A stretch of DNA of 64,000 bases from Formosa sediminum (GCF_007197735.1 NZ_CP041637.1:496001-560000); one strand, 5' to 3'; shown: positions 19,055 to 29,208, numbered from the stretch's first letter. Numbers and translations: made by a program. Notes: generated by a model not told the origin, from the sequence alone.

Positions 19055-20281
19055 ATGGAATCATTAACAATTAATAATGTATGGATGATGATCTGTACTG
19101 CACTAGTTTTCTTTATGCACCTTGGCTTTGCATTTTTAGAAATAGGGCTAACACGACAAAAAAATACATTAAACATACTTTTTAAAAATATATTTATCAT
19201 AACCATAGGTCTCTTATTATATTGCTTGGTTGGATTTAACCTCATGTATCCAGGAGAATTTAACGGCTTCTTTGGTTTTGCTGGTTTTGGTTTAGATTCA
19301 CCTCTTACAGCAGAGGGCGCGCTAGACTTAACGTACAATGAAGGTTACACGTATTGGACAGACTTCTTATTCCAAGGAATGTTCGCTGCAACAGCTGCAA
19401 CCATAGTATCTGGAGCCGTAGCTGAACGTATGAAAATTGTACCTTTTATGATATTTGCTATTATATATGTAGGAATTGTATACCCAATTGCAGGATCTTG
19501 GAAATGGGGAGGCGGATTCTTAGACGAGTTAGGGTTCTACGATTTCGCAGGTTCTACGTTGGTTCACTCTGTAGGTGGATGGGCAGCAGTTATTGCTGTA
19601 TGCTTATTAGGCCCGCGTATTGGAAAATTTAAAGACGGAAAACCACAAGCCATTCCAGGACACAACATTCCTTTAGCTACAGCAGGAGTTTTAATCCTGT
19701 GGTTAGGATGGTTTGGATTTAACGGTGGCTCAGTTTTATCTGCAGACCCAACATTAACATCATTAACATTAGTTACAACATGTTTAGCTGCAGCTGCAGG
19801 AGGAGTAGTTTGTATGCTTGTATCTACAGCCTTGTACAAAAACTTAGATTTAACCATGTTTTTAAATGGTATTCTTGGAGGATTAGTTGGTATTACTGCT
19901 GGAGCAGACCAAATGAGTCCTACAGACGCTATTATTATAGGAGCTATAGCTGGTGCTTTGATTGTATTTGCCGTTAGTTTTATAGACAAATTAAAATTAG
20001 ACGATCCAGTTGGTGCCATCGCAGTACACTTAATTTGTGGTATTTGGGGAACTTTAGCTGTTGGTATTTTTGGCGAATTAGCCGGAATGGACCAATTTGT
20101 TAGTCAATTAATAGGTGTAGCATGTTATGCTGTATTCTGTATTATAACATCGTTTATAATTATTTTTATACTTAAGAAAACCATGGGACTTCGTGTTTCT
20201 GAAAGAGAAGAACTTGAAGGCCTTGATGCCCATGAGCATGGCATGGATGCTTATCCAGATTTTAGAATGAACGAACACTAA
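19055..20281 (+). CDS. amt: Ammonium transporter (Amt family), second copy
   Basis: The 408-residue protein shares the Amt signatures (FFMHLGFAFLEIGL, AGSTLVHSVGGWAAV, WLGWFGFNGGS, AIAVHLICGIWGT) with clear differences from the first copy, so it is an older paralogue and not a recent duplication. The conserved pore histidines are present. Being coupled to P-II, it is the copy most likely to be blocked by P-II. Confidence 0.94.
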   Translation: MESLTINNVWMMICTALVFFMHLGFAFLEIGLTRQKNTLNILFKNIFIITIGLLLYCLVGFNLMYPGEFNGFFGFAGFGLDSPLTAEGALDLTYNEGYTYWTDFLFQGMFAATAATIVSGAVAERMKIVPFMIFAIIYVGIVYPIAGSWKWGGGFLDELGFYDFAGSTLVHSVGGWAAVIAVCLLGPRIGKFKDGKPQAIPGHNIPLATAGVLILWLGWFGFNGGSVLSADPTLTSLTLVTTCLAAAAGGVVCMLVSTALYKNLDLTMFLNGILGGLVGITAGADQMSPTDAIIIGAIAGALIVFAVSFIDKLKLDDPVGAIAVHLICGIWGTLAVGIFGELAGMDQFVSQLIGVACYAVFCIITSFIIIFILKKTMGLRVSEREELEGLDAHEHGMDAYPDFRMNEH

Positions 20282-20311
20282 AAACAACATAACATTTATT
20301 ACACATATTTT

Positions 20312-20345
20312 AAAGGCCTTAAAAGACACATCTTTTAAGGCCTTT
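20312..20345 (+). terminator. Intrinsic terminator after the P-II/amt unit
   Basis: A perfect 15-bp stem (20312-20326 with 20331-20345, loop CACA) ends in a T5 run. It separates the ammonium genes from the metK promoter. Confidence 0.88.
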
Positions 20346-20376
20346 TTATTTTTAACCTATATTAACAGCAGTAGTT

Positions 20377-20406
20377 TTTGATTTTATAATAATATATGTA
20401 CTTTTG
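20377..20406 (+). promoter_or_regulatory. metK promoter
   Basis: TTTG (20377-20380), an 18-bp spacer and TACTTTTG (20399-20406) match the Bacteroidota consensus TTTG-N19-TAnnTTTG. The expected start, near 20413, falls just before the riboswitch. Confidence 0.75.
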
Positions 20407-20417
20407 TGTCATAATAA

Positions 20418-20465
20418 CGAGGAAAGATTTGACTGATTGCAACCTCACTAAAAAATGCTAAAGGA
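20418..20465 (+). promoter_or_regulatory. SAM-II riboswitch upstream of metK
   Basis: The core reads as the SAM-II pseudoknot: P1 strand GAGG (20419-20422), conserved AAAGATTTG, TTGCA (20437-20441), P1 partner CCTC (20443-20446), an A-rich joining stretch and GCTAAAGG at the 3' end (20457-20464). SAM-II is known from Alphaproteobacteria and Bacteroidota before SAM and methionine genes. Binding of S-adenosylmethionine would lower metK expression. No intrinsic terminator follows, so control is probably at translation; 65 nt separate the aptamer from the ATG. Confidence 0.87.
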
Positions 20466-20530
20466 CAGTGCATACTTCCTGAGACGTTTTCGTCAAATCC
20501 CCTCCATATTTAATAATTATAAATTAGATT

Positions 20531-21784
20531 ATGGCATATTTATTTACCTCCGAGAGTGTATCCGAAGGACACCCAGACAAAGTAGCAGACCAAATAAGCG
20601 ACGCTTTAATAGACAATTTCCTAGCATTCGATACAGATTCTAAAGTAGCTTGTGAGACTTTAGTAACTACAGGACAGGTTGTTCTTGCTGGCGAAGTTAA
20701 ATCTAAAACCTATTTAGATGTTCAAAAAATTGCAAGAGACACCATTAACAAAATTGGTTATACCAAAGGAGAATACATGTTTGATGGAAGTTCTTGCGGA
20801 GTCTTCTCTGCCATTCATGAACAGTCAGACGATATTAGCCGTGGTGTAGATAGAGACACCAAAGAAGAACAAGGTGCAGGAGACCAAGGTATGATGTTTG
20901 GTTACGCAACTAGCGAAACTGAGAACTACATGCCTTTAGCTTTAGATTTATCTCATACCATTTTAAAAGAATTAGCTGAATTAAGACGTGAGCATAAAGA
21001 CATCACCTATTTACGTCCAGATTCTAAAAGTCAAGTTACTATAGAATATAGTGATGATAACGTACCGCAACGTATAGATGCTATAGTGATCTCTACACAA
21101 CATGATGATTTTGCTACAGATGATGCCATGTTAGCTAAAATTCGTGAGGATATGGTTAAAATATTAATCCCGCGTGTTATTGCTAAATTACCTGAACATA
21201 TTCAAGGATTATTTAATGATGATATTAAATACCATATAAACCCAACAGGAAAGTTTGTAATTGGTGGACCTCATGGAGATACAGGTTTAACTGGTCGTAA
21301 AATTATTGTAGACACTTATGGCGGAAAAGGCGCACATGGAGGAGGTGCATTTTCTGGAAAAGACCCTAGTAAAGTAGACAGAAGTGCTGCATATGCAACT
21401 AGACATATTGCAAAAAACTTAGTTGCAGCAGGTGTATGTGAAGAAATACTTGTACAAGTTTCTTACGCAATTGGTGTTGTAGAGCCTATGGGAATTTATG
21501 TAAACACCTATGGTACATGTCCTTTTAATATGACCGACAGTGAAATTGCAAGTAAAATTTCTAGTATATTTGATATGCGTCCAAACGAAATAGAAAAACG
21601 TTTAAAACTGCGTCAGCCTATGTATAGCGAAACCGCAGCTTACGGACACATGGGAAGACAACCAGAAACGGTAACAAAAACGTTTACCCAACCAAATGGT
21701 GAATCTATAACAGTAGACGTAGAATTATTTACTTGGGAAAAATTAGATTACGTAGATGTGGTTAAAGCCGCATTCAAGTTATAA
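20531..21784 (+). CDS. metK: S-adenosylmethionine synthetase
   Basis: The 417-residue enzyme makes SAM from methionine and ATP. Visible motifs are [20 protein letters not shown] at the N-terminus (ATP and Mg2+ site), [12 protein letters not shown], and the P-loop-like [18 protein letters not shown]. Length is slightly above the E. coli enzyme (384), as is usual in flavobacteria. The product is the ligand of the riboswitch just upstream, so the gene forms a feedback loop. Confidence 0.97.
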   Translation: MAYLFTSESVSEGHPDKVADQISDALIDNFLAFDTDSKVACETLVTTGQVVLAGEVKSKTYLDVQKIARDTINKIGYTKGEYMFDGSSCGVFSAIHEQSDDISRGVDRDTKEEQGAGDQGMMFGYATSETENYMPLALDLSHTILKELAELRREHKDITYLRPDSKSQVTIEYSDDNVPQRIDAIVISTQHDDFATDDAMLAKIREDMVKILIPRVIAKLPEHIQGLFNDDIKYHINPTGKFVIGGPHGDTGLTGRKIIVDTYGGKGAHGGGAFSGKDPSKVDRSAAYATRHIAKNLVAAGVCEEILVQVSYAIGVVEPMGIYVNTYGTCPFNMTDSEIASKISSIFDMRPNEIEKRLKLRQPMYSETAAYGHMGRQPETVTKTFTQPNGESITVDVELFTWEKLDYVDVVKAAFKL

Positions 21785-21803
21785 TAATAATATCATAACA
21801 CTC

Positions 21804-21840
21804 AAAAGCCATTTTCATAATTGAAAATGGCTTTTTTTTT
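21804..21840 (+). terminator. Intrinsic terminator after metK
   Basis: A perfect 14-bp stem (21804-21817 with 21822-21835, loop TAAT) is followed by a long T run. Confidence 0.9.
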
Positions 21841-21893
21841 GCACTTTTACAGCTATTATCACCAACCACACTATCTATGTTAACCAATTAATT

Positions 21894-22343
21894 ATGAAGA
21901 AACTATTTTTTATCTTAAGCTGTACTCTTATATTTTATAATTGTAATCAAGATGATGTTGTAAGCTGCTTTACACCACCCAATCCTTTCTACTTTGAAAT
22001 CGTTGATAAAACAACCGGAGAAAACGTATTTACAAACGGAACTTATAACTCTGAAGACATTACTTTAACAAATATCCTATCCAATAATGATTCTGTAGAA
22101 TTTAATTTTATTGATGAAGACAGCTATAATATTATTGAAATTAATTCAATTGGATGGCAAACTGAAATTGTAAACTTTGAATTAAAAATTGAAGACGAAA
22201 CCATATTCAACCTATATGTTAATGCCAAACGCAAATCTGAAAACGAATGCAGTTTTACAACATATAATGAAATTGAAATTCAGAACGCAGAATATTCACT
22301 AGACCAAGAATTCTATATATACAAAATTCTTGTACAACCTTAA
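21894..22343 (+). CDS. Small putative lipoprotein, function unknown
   Basis: The 149-residue protein starts with a lipoprotein signal (KKLFFILSCTLIFYNC), with the likely lipidated cysteine at 17. The mature part is acidic and looks beta-rich (ENVFTNGTYNSEDITLTN, then FELKIEDETIFNLYVNAK). I do not recognise a family. It stands alone between the metK terminator and a terminator it shares with tRNA-Tyr. Exposure on the periplasmic side or outer membrane is inferred from the signal. Confidence 0.7.
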   Translation: MKKLFFILSCTLIFYNCNQDDVVSCFTPPNPFYFEIVDKTTGENVFTNGTYNSEDITLTNILSNNDSVEFNFIDEDSYNIIEINSIGWQTEIVNFELKIEDETIFNLYVNAKRKSENECSFTTYNEIEIQNAEYSLDQEFYIYKILVQP

Positions 22344-22357
22344 AAAAGTGTAGACAT

Positions 22358-22386
22358 AAAAAAAGCAAGCTATAAAGCTTGCTTTT
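22358..22386. terminator. Bidirectional terminator between lipoprotein gene and tRNA-Tyr
   Basis: Arms AAAAGCAAGCT (22361-22371) and AGCTTGCTTTT (22376-22386) form an 11-bp stem with loop ATAA. The A run on the left gives a U tract for the minus-strand tRNA transcript. Confidence 0.87.
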
Positions 22387-22387
22387 G

Positions 22388-22469
<82 letters not shown>

Positions 22470-22606
22470 AAAACCGGTGGCAAATATATGACTTTTTTTA
22501 AAGTTTCAAATAAAAAATTAATCATTTTTTTTAAAATTCATTTTACACACTAAAAATGAGCGTTTAAGCTTTTAAAAAATTATACTTGCCCTCAGTTTTC
22601 ACACTA

Positions 22607-25312
22607 TTATAGGGAATATACAGCTCTTAAGGTTACGTATCTTGGTTGTATGAAGTAATCTGTAGCACTTACAGAAATATCACTAGTACTACTTTGACTT
22701 TGCGATTCTGTATCTAATAAATTGGTCGCTTTCAGTTCAAACTCCCATTTACTATCTGCATTCTTTTTATAGGCTAAAGATGCATTCCAGAACTCGTAAC
22801 TGTTTATACTTCCGTCTTCATCACTAAAATTATTATACGTGTAATCTGTTTTAAAAGTTAACACTTTCCATATTAAGGCATTAAATTCTGCATTAGGAGA
22901 AGCTGTATAGTATTTAGTGCGGGTATCTCCCTGATCGCTATCCTGAATACTATAACTATAACCAATCTCAAAATTTGGTGCTTCTCTAAAATTAGAACTT
23001 AACTCTACCCCATAATTTTGTGTGTAGTTTTCGTTTACAGATCTTACACTTTGAATAAATTGATTAAATTTTGAATAATTAAAAGATCCGCTTGCCGAAG
23101 CTTTAAACTTACCCACTTGTTTTTGAAAACGACCACTTGCAGATACTGTTTCATCTGAATAAGCCGAGTTAAAAGGAGAGTTAGAACGAATTACACTTTC
23201 AAAATTTGTTATATTTCTAATATTGTCTATACTTTTATTATACGTAACATTTGCAAAAACATTAGTATAATTAAATAAATTAAAACTAGAATATCTTAAA
23301 CGTACTGCATGAGAAATGGCATTATCCAGTCCCGCATTTCCATAGAAGAATGAATTATAATCATTCATAACTAAACCTTTAGCCAATTGTGAAACATCTG
23401 TAAATTGAGTTTCCATACCATAACTTAAGGTTAATTGCTCACTCTTTTTAAGCTGAAGACGAATATCAAAATCTGGAAGAATTTTAAAGAAATCATCTTT
23501 ATAAGTTTCATTAAACTGTACATTATCTGTAACATAACTATGTATTGTAGCTCCCGGAGTAACTGTAAATATTCCAGACTTTAAAGTATAATGTATTCCT
23601 ACATATACATCAGAAAATGTATAATCAATATTATTTACGGCTAAACCATCATTAATAGTTGGTGTAGGATCGAAGGTTGAACCATCGTCCAAAACCTGAA
23701 ATATATTAGAGTTAAAGGTTTGATTGCTATATATAGTTCCTAATGTAAAGTTTAAATTACTTTTAGCATTTAAAACATTATAGTAATCTACTTTTGCATC
23801 GAGCTGATTAGATTTTACACGCTTGTCCTGATTTACATCGTAATTAACTTGCAAATTATCTAAGCCTAAACCAACCGCAGCATCTTCATAAGTTTCTTTT
23901 TCTTCTATTATCGCATTATAAAAAGGATCTTCGTCTTGCCATAAATGTTGTCCTTCAAAAGCAAATATATGCTTATCGCTTAGAGTGTAATAGTAGTTTA
24001 AATTTTGATTAATACTATACGGACTTGAAGACTCATTTTGCATTGTATTACCTAATATGGAAGACACTTCTAACTGATCTTCGGATTCGTTAGATATTCG
24101 CCCCATAATATCGTAGTCTAACTGATTATTAGCATTAGGCTGATAACCTACACTTAATTTTAACATTCCTAGATCACTGCTTTGTTTTGTTCTACTTTGC
24201 GTAATTTCGTCTGGAACACCTAAATCTGTATTGGTATATATAATACTATTGTTTTCTTGCATTCGTATTCTATTACTTGCAAAAATTCCAAATCCGCTAA
24301 AAGTTAAAGTTTCCTTAGGAGACCAACTAAAATTAGCTGCTCCAAACTTAGTATTTATATCTTGCGCTCTGTTGTTTTGAAGTGATGAAAAACCAAGGCT
24401 ATTACTCCCTAAATCTATATTAGTACCACTACTTCTACTTGGAGCTTTAAAACCTCCTGTAAAATTAAAATAGTCGCGTCTAGAAAATGCTATTTCACCT
24501 ATATTATTTAAATCACCAATTAAATTTATACTATAGGTAGGACTGTAATAAAACAGTTTAGGCTGGAAAACATATAAACTATTCTCATCTGCTATGCCTC
24601 CTCCTGCTGTAATATCTCCAAACCAAAAATTCTTTTTACCTTCTTTTAGTTTAATATTTATTGCAACATTATCTTGGTTATTAGTTACTGTCCTTAATTG
24701 TCCTATTTCAGCAAAATTCTTTAAAACCTCAACTTTATCTATCGCGTTAGAAGGGATGTTTTCTGTGGCAAGTTTCGAGTCGCCATCAAAAAAATCCTTA
24801 CCATCTACCATTACTTTACTCACTACATTACCTTCTACCTCAATCTGTCCGTCATCATTAATTTCTACTCCGGGTAGTTTTTTTAAGACATCTTCAAGCT
24901 TTCGTTCTGTACCATTTTTAAAAGAATCTGCATTATATACTATCGTGTCTCCCTTTACTGTAACGGGCATTTCGTAAATTAATTCAACTTCATCAAGCGT
25001 ATTATCACTAGATAAAGTAAATGTTTTATATATATTCTTATCGGTTGTTTCAATAGCTATTTGCTCAGTCTTCATCCCGATATAACTTACTTGTACATTA
25101 TATTTAGAGTTTTTAGATACAGCCAATTTAAAAGTTCCGTCTGGGCTTGTTATTCCATAAGATTCTAACGCTTGAGTTTCTGTATTAATAGCAATAACGT
25201 TTGCTAATTCTAAGGGGCTACCAACACTATCTTTTACAACACCTTCTAATCTTAATTGCCCAAAACTTATATTACAAGCCAAAAGCAAAAGAATAATTAA
25301 TCCTTTTTTCAT
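22607..25312 (-). CDS. Outer-membrane beta-barrel protein with carboxypeptidase-regulatory-like and plug domains
   Basis: The 901-residue protein has a signal peptide (KKGLIILLLLACNISFGQ), a carboxypeptidase-regulatory-like beta-sandwich (about 20-105), a plug-like domain (KNGTERKLEDVLKKLPGVEI, about 132-151), then a long barrel. It resembles the TonB-dependent-receptor-like outer-membrane proteins paired with GLPGLI genes in Bacteroidota. No TonB box was identified. The GLPGLI gene lies 31 bp upstream on the same strand, so they form an operon. The substrate is unknown; uptake of a peptide or metal is only a guess. Confidence 0.83.
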   Translation of the reverse strand: MKKGLIILLLLACNISFGQLRLEGVVKDSVGSPLELANVIAINTETQALESYGITSPDGTFKLAVSKNSKYNVQVSYIGMKTEQIAIETTDKNIYKTFTLSSDNTLDEVELIYEMPVTVKGDTIVYNADSFKNGTERKLEDVLKKLPGVEINDDGQIEVEGNVVSKVMVDGKDFFDGDSKLATENIPSNAIDKVEVLKNFAEIGQLRTVTNNQDNVAINIKLKEGKKNFWFGDITAGGGIADENSLYVFQPKLFYYSPTYSINLIGDLNNIGEIAFSRRDYFNFTGGFKAPSRSSGTNIDLGSNSLGFSSLQNNRAQDINTKFGAANFSWSPKETLTFSGFGIFASNRIRMQENNSIIYTNTDLGVPDEITQSRTKQSSDLGMLKLSVGYQPNANNQLDYDIMGRISNESEDQLEVSSILGNTMQNESSSPYSINQNLNYYYTLSDKHIFAFEGQHLWQDEDPFYNAIIEEKETYEDAAVGLGLDNLQVNYDVNQDKRVKSNQLDAKVDYYNVLNAKSNLNFTLGTIYSNQTFNSNIFQVLDDGSTFDPTPTINDGLAVNNIDYTFSDVYVGIHYTLKSGIFTVTPGATIHSYVTDNVQFNETYKDDFFKILPDFDIRLQLKKSEQLTLSYGMETQFTDVSQLAKGLVMNDYNSFFYGNAGLDNAISHAVRLRYSSFNLFNYTNVFANVTYNKSIDNIRNITNFESVIRSNSPFNSAYSDETVSASGRFQKQVGKFKASASGSFNYSKFNQFIQSVRSVNENYTQNYGVELSSNFREAPNFEIGYSYSIQDSDQGDTRTKYYTASPNAEFNALIWKVLTFKTDYTYNNFSDEDGSINSYEFWNASLAYKKNADSKWEFELKATNLLDTESQSQSSTSDISVSATDYFIQPRYVTLRAVYSL

Positions 25313-25343
25313 GTTTATATTTGAATTACTTTATAACTAAAAA

Positions 25344-26189
25344 TTATCTTCTACCTCCCCCGCCAGGTCCACGTCCACTAAAGTTTTCGCGTAGCTCTGC
25401 CATTTTTTTAGTTACAATTTTTGTATACTCTTCTTGGGTTACCTCTTTACCCTTTGTTGGTACTTTAATTTCTGTATCTTCTGTAGCGTTTAGTATTATT
25501 TTAGAACAAAGTATAGTTGTTCTATCGGTATTTACTTCTAGAATTAAACCTGGTAGCCCCCAATAATCACCAGGACCTTGGTTTACTGGTATTTGCGGTG
25601 TATACCAAGCAGTTATTGTAATTTCTTTTGGTTCCTTAGGTGTATCGTCTGCCTTTTCGTCTTCTGGTCTTCTAGGTCCTCTAAAACTCGTAATATCTGT
25701 TTGGTCGTCTAATTTGACTGCTGTTGCTTTAAAGCAAGTGTATTGACCAATTTGCTTGCTTTCATTTTCCATTTTCCATACTAATTTTGGCAAGCTATCC
25801 TTAATAAGAAATTGTTTTCCAAAAAATTCTTGATCTACTATAACCTGATTGGTTTTAATATTTTTGTACTGTGGTCCAGGTGTTAAATCCATACCTCTAA
25901 ATCCTCTTCCACCAGAAGATGATGGTGCATCTAGTTTTTCTTCTTCTTTATATATAGATTCTGAACGGTTAAAAGATAAAATATATGTTTTTTCTAACAT
26001 AGATTTCATTCGAGCTTCAATTCGTTTTTTCTGTTCCTCACTCATTTGTCTACCTCCAAAATCAGGCATTTCAGCAGTAGTTTTGGATTCATAATATGCT
26101 TTTCCTTGAAAGTCTGCCTGAGCTAATGCAGTGAATGAAAATGATAAGCATAAACACATCATAAACATTTTAAATAGTTGTGATTTCAT
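25344..26189 (-). CDS. GLPGLI family secreted protein
   Basis: The 281-residue protein has a signal peptide (cleavage likely after SFTALAQA) and the family-naming motif in DYWGLPGLILEVN at about residue 215, followed by a few beta-strands. The family is largely restricted to Bacteroidota and its function is unknown. The C-terminus is unusual, with a Gly/Arg-rich tail (RENFSGRGPGGGGRR). It is first in a two-gene operon with the outer-membrane protein, with which it probably works. Confidence 0.9.
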   Translation of the reverse strand: MKSQLFKMFMMCLCLSFSFTALAQADFQGKAYYESKTTAEMPDFGGRQMSEEQKKRIEARMKSMLEKTYILSFNRSESIYKEEEKLDAPSSSGGRGFRGMDLTPGPQYKNIKTNQVIVDQEFFGKQFLIKDSLPKLVWKMENESKQIGQYTCFKATAVKLDDQTDITSFRGPRRPEDEKADDTPKEPKEITITAWYTPQIPVNQGPGDYWGLPGLILEVNTDRTTILCSKIILNATEDTEIKVPTKGKEVTQEEYTKIVTKKMAELRENFSGRGPGGGGRR

Positions 26190-26807
26190 ATGTATTATTA
26201 ATTTTTCGAGGTTAATCTATACATGTAAGACTCTTAAATTATGAATTCGTTTAATAGGTAAAATTATTTTTTAGTTATTAACACAAATTCTGTATACTTT
26301 AATATTATACAGCTAAACTAAAGCTACATCTTTTAAATACAAAAAAAGCTGAGCTATGTTTAAATTATTCAGCTTTATTAAATTAATACGTAGTTTATAT
26401 CTTTATATAATGTACGTAATAAATGCTTTAAATTTTCTAAAGGCAATTTTACTTTTTATTTTTTATACTTATAATATACATTCCGTTTGGTTTTGCAAAC
26501 TATTACCATAACTCTACAAGCTATAGCTAAACATTAATCATAATCACATTGTTGAAAACTTTGCAACACACCATCTATGAGATAAAATCATTCTAACTAG
26601 CTATCCTTAATCCCAAATTTGCATTACTTTGATCTATCAATACTAGCTACAGGAATTTATACTGTTAAGTTAAATTCTTATCGTACCTAAACTCATTTTA
26701 AAATTGTAAAAAAGTAAATTCAAATCAAACCATTATTTAAATCACACTATAAAAATTAGGCTATTTTTTTTACCCATAACCTTAATCGTTTTTTGTACTT
26801 TTCAATT
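26190..26807. other. Gene-free stretch before the propeller-like gene
   Basis: AT-rich, no gene. The only structure noticed is an isolated terminator-like hairpin (26341-26376). The promoters of the minus-strand GLPGLI gene and the plus-strand gene at 26808 must lie here. Confidence 0.5.
26341..26376 (-). terminator. Orphan terminator-like hairpin upstream of the GLPGLI gene
   Basis: On the minus strand AAAGCTGA and TCAGCTTT form an 8-bp stem with a 16-nt loop, followed by U7. No minus-strand gene lies upstream, so it would end a short leader or small RNA 150 nt before the GLPGLI start. Confidence 0.45.
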
Positions 26808-27587
26808 ATGAAATTCACATTGTATTTACTATTCTTTTCATCTTTAATTCTGCACAGCCAAACGGCTATAAAAACAACTTTGATACAAAAACAACCACTT
26901 CAAGTTTCAACGTTTATAGATACTGATGGCATTGAAACTTTATATTACCTTAACAACAATACGCTCACTAAACAAACAGCTTCTCAAACTTTACAGTATT
27001 CTAATTTACAATTAGGACATATACACAAAGTAAACACCTTTAATCCGTTACGTTTAAATGTGTTTTATAAAAATTTTAATACGGTTATGATTTTAGATAA
27101 TCGGTTAGCAGAAATATATAAAATAGATTTTAACACTATTACTCCGTATAGAAATCCGACTTACATATCAACAGGTTACGACACAACACTCTGGGTTTTT
27201 AACGAAAACACTCAACAACTTGAATTATTTGATTATAAAACAAATACCCTTAGAGCTTCCTCTAGCCCAATAAATTCTGAAGTGTTAGATATGGTTAGTA
27301 ATTATAATTGGTGTTGGCTACTTACATCAGAATTTCTTTATAAATTTAATTACGTGGGATCCTTGGTTCAAAAAATTAAAAATGAAGGATTTACAGATAT
27401 TAAAGAAAGTAATGAAAATTTAATTCTAAAAAAAAACAACAGTTTATTTTATTTAAAAAAAGGGACAAAAATCTTTAATAAGATAAACTTGTCTGATTTA
27501 TTAATCAAACAGTTTTTGCTTACAAATCAAACCTTGTATATTTACGACCTAAAAAATTTAAATCAATTCCATTTAATAACACCTTAA
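26808..27587 (+). CDS. Secreted protein of unknown function, propeller-like
   Basis: The ATG at 26808 is chosen because it opens a signal peptide (MKFTLYLLFFSSLILHSQ); the frame also has an upstream TTG. The 259-residue product shows repeated short beta segments (for example TTLWVFNENTQQLELFDY and NQTLYIYDLKNLNQFHLI), which suggests a partial beta-propeller. I do not recognise a named family. It ends 3 bp before the deoxynucleoside kinase, so both are on one transcript, though no functional link is evident. Confidence 0.75.
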   Translation: MKFTLYLLFFSSLILHSQTAIKTTLIQKQPLQVSTFIDTDGIETLYYLNNNTLTKQTASQTLQYSNLQLGHIHKVNTFNPLRLNVFYKNFNTVMILDNRLAEIYKIDFNTITPYRNPTYISTGYDTTLWVFNENTQQLELFDYKTNTLRASSSPINSEVLDMVSNYNWCWLLTSEFLYKFNYVGSLVQKIKNEGFTDIKESNENLILKKNNSLFYLKKGTKIFNKINLSDLLIKQFLLTNQTLYIYDLKNLNQFHLITP

Positions 27588-27590
27588 GCT

Positions 27591-28205
27591 ATGCATGTTG
27601 CAATTGCCGGAAATATTGGCGCAGGAAAAACAACGCTAACTAAACTACTTGCTAAACATTTTAAATGGGAAGCTCAACTTGAAGATGTTGTAGACAATCC
27701 ATATTTAGACGATTTTTATAACCAAATGGAGCGTTGGAGTTTTAATTTACAAGTCTACTTTTTAAACAGCCGCTTTAGGCAAGTACTCCAAATTAGAGAA
27801 AGCGGAAAAGATATTGTTCAGGATAGAACAATCTATGAAGACGCTCATATTTTTGCTCCCAATTTACACGCCATGGGGTTAATGACAAATCGTGATTTTG
27901 AGAATTATCGTTCACTTTTTGATCTGATGGAATCTGTTGTTCAAGGTCCAGATTTACTTATTTATTTAAGAAGCTCTATTCCTAACTTAGTTGGACAAAT
28001 ACAAAAACGTGGCAGAGATTATGAAAACTCAATTAGCATTGACTATCTGAGTAGATTAAACGAACGTTACGAAGCTTGGATTCATGGCTACGACAAAGGA
28101 AAATTATTAATTATAGACGTTGATAATTTAGATTTTGTTGATAACCCAGAAGATTTAGGCTATATTATAAATAGAATAGATGCCGAAATAAACGGTTTAT
28201 TCTAA
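27591..28205 (+). CDS. Deoxynucleoside kinase (deoxyadenosine/deoxyguanosine kinase type)
   Basis: The 204-residue enzyme has the P-loop GNIGAGKTT (residues 7-15), the VYFLNSRF substrate helix, the DRTIYEDAHIFA motif (Asp-Arg near the catalytic base) and the lid RGRDYE. It phosphorylates deoxynucleosides for salvage. A second kinase of this family is fused to folK at 62167-63288. Exact base preference cannot be read from the sequence. Confidence 0.92.
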   Translation: MHVAIAGNIGAGKTTLTKLLAKHFKWEAQLEDVVDNPYLDDFYNQMERWSFNLQVYFLNSRFRQVLQIRESGKDIVQDRTIYEDAHIFAPNLHAMGLMTNRDFENYRSLFDLMESVVQGPDLLIYLRSSIPNLVGQIQKRGRDYENSISIDYLSRLNERYEAWIHGYDKGKLLIIDVDNLDFVDNPEDLGYIINRIDAEINGLF

Positions 28206-28209
28206 AGCT

Positions 28210-29208
28210 TTATTTTATAAAACCACTTTGTCTCGCGTGATTAATAGCTTCTTTACTAGATTTTACTAATAACGCGGGTGTTGTTTTATAACGATTAAAC
28301 AAACCTTCTACCCGAATCATTTTTTCTTTATGCCCAACGCAACGTAAATATATTGCTAGAATACGATTGGGAAATAATTCTGCAATTTCAATATAAATAT
28401 CTGCATCATGTTCTCCACTATCTCCTATTAGTATAAAAGATAAATCTGGATACATATTTAATATATTTATAATTTCCATTTGTTTCTGAGGTTTTTCATG
28501 CGCTTTCTTTTTCTTGAAAATTGTATTCATACTACGCAACAAAATAGGCCCTTTTGGAAAATTATTAGTCTTCAGAAAAAACTTTAAATACCTATACAAA
28601 TTCCAAGGGCTATGACTCACATAAAAAATAGGATTAGCTTCTTTACCAGACACACCTCTATGTAACATATTATAGAACTCTGCCGCCCCCTCTAAAGGAA
28701 TTCTTTTAAAAGCACCTTTAAAAAAAGTATTTACCAGTACGCGCCATTTTAAAACGGAAGCAACTCCTGTAAGCATAATGGTATCGTCTATATCACTTAT
28801 AACTCCAAATTTTGCAGATTTGGATGGAATTAGAATTTGGGCTGGAAAACGGTTCTCGTTAGTAATTTTACGCTTAATATCTACATTACCATATGATGCG
28901 ACTACTTGCAGCCAACCTTCTTCATTAGTTAAATGGTCTAAATGCTCTAAGCTTTCTTCAGATTTAAAATAACCGTGTGCATCTGTTTTTACTTTAATTA
29001 CAGTATTATCAGGTAAGCGCAAGTTTAATTCTACATTCTTAACTTCGTCGCTCTCAAAACGTTTATAGGTATTTAGTAAAAGTTTAAACAATCCTTTTTG
29101 CTCCAAGTCTATAGTCTCATCTTCTAAAGCACGACCACGTAAATAAAAACGAGAACTTGTGCCATAACTCTGAAAGGCAATAATTTGTAAGGGATCTTTT
29201 TTAAACAT
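28210..29208 (-). CDS. App1-like phosphatase domain protein (DUF2183)
   Basis: The 332-residue protein has a haloacid-dehalogenase-like motif, ISDIDDTIMLTG, at about residue 138, followed by FYVSHSPWNLYRYL and a further acidic motif (LIGDSGEHDADIY). This matches the App1/DUF2183 family, whose yeast member is a phosphatidate phosphatase. The N-terminal 130 residues look like a beta-sandwich. No signal peptide is seen, so a cytoplasmic or peripheral membrane site is likely. Substrate in bacteria is unproven. Confidence 0.85.
   Translation of the reverse strand: MFKKDPLQIIAFQSYGTSSRFYLRGRALEDETIDLEQKGLFKLLLNTYKRFESDEVKNVELNLRLPDNTVIKVKTDAHGYFKSEESLEHLDHLTNEEGWLQVVASYGNVDIKRKITNENRFPAQILIPSKSAKFGVISDIDDTIMLTGVASVLKWRVLVNTFFKGAFKRIPLEGAAEFYNMLHRGVSGKEANPIFYVSHSPWNLYRYLKFFLKTNNFPKGPILLRSMNTIFKKKKAHEKPQKQMEIINILNMYPDLSFILIGDSGEHDADIYIEIAELFPNRILAIYLRCVGHKEKMIRVEGLFNRYKTTPALLVKSSKEAINHARQSGFIK

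Noticed and set aside
20455-20643. 62-codon plus-strand frame before metK
   Set aside because: It overlaps the SAM-II riboswitch and the start of metK in another frame; metK explains the sequence.
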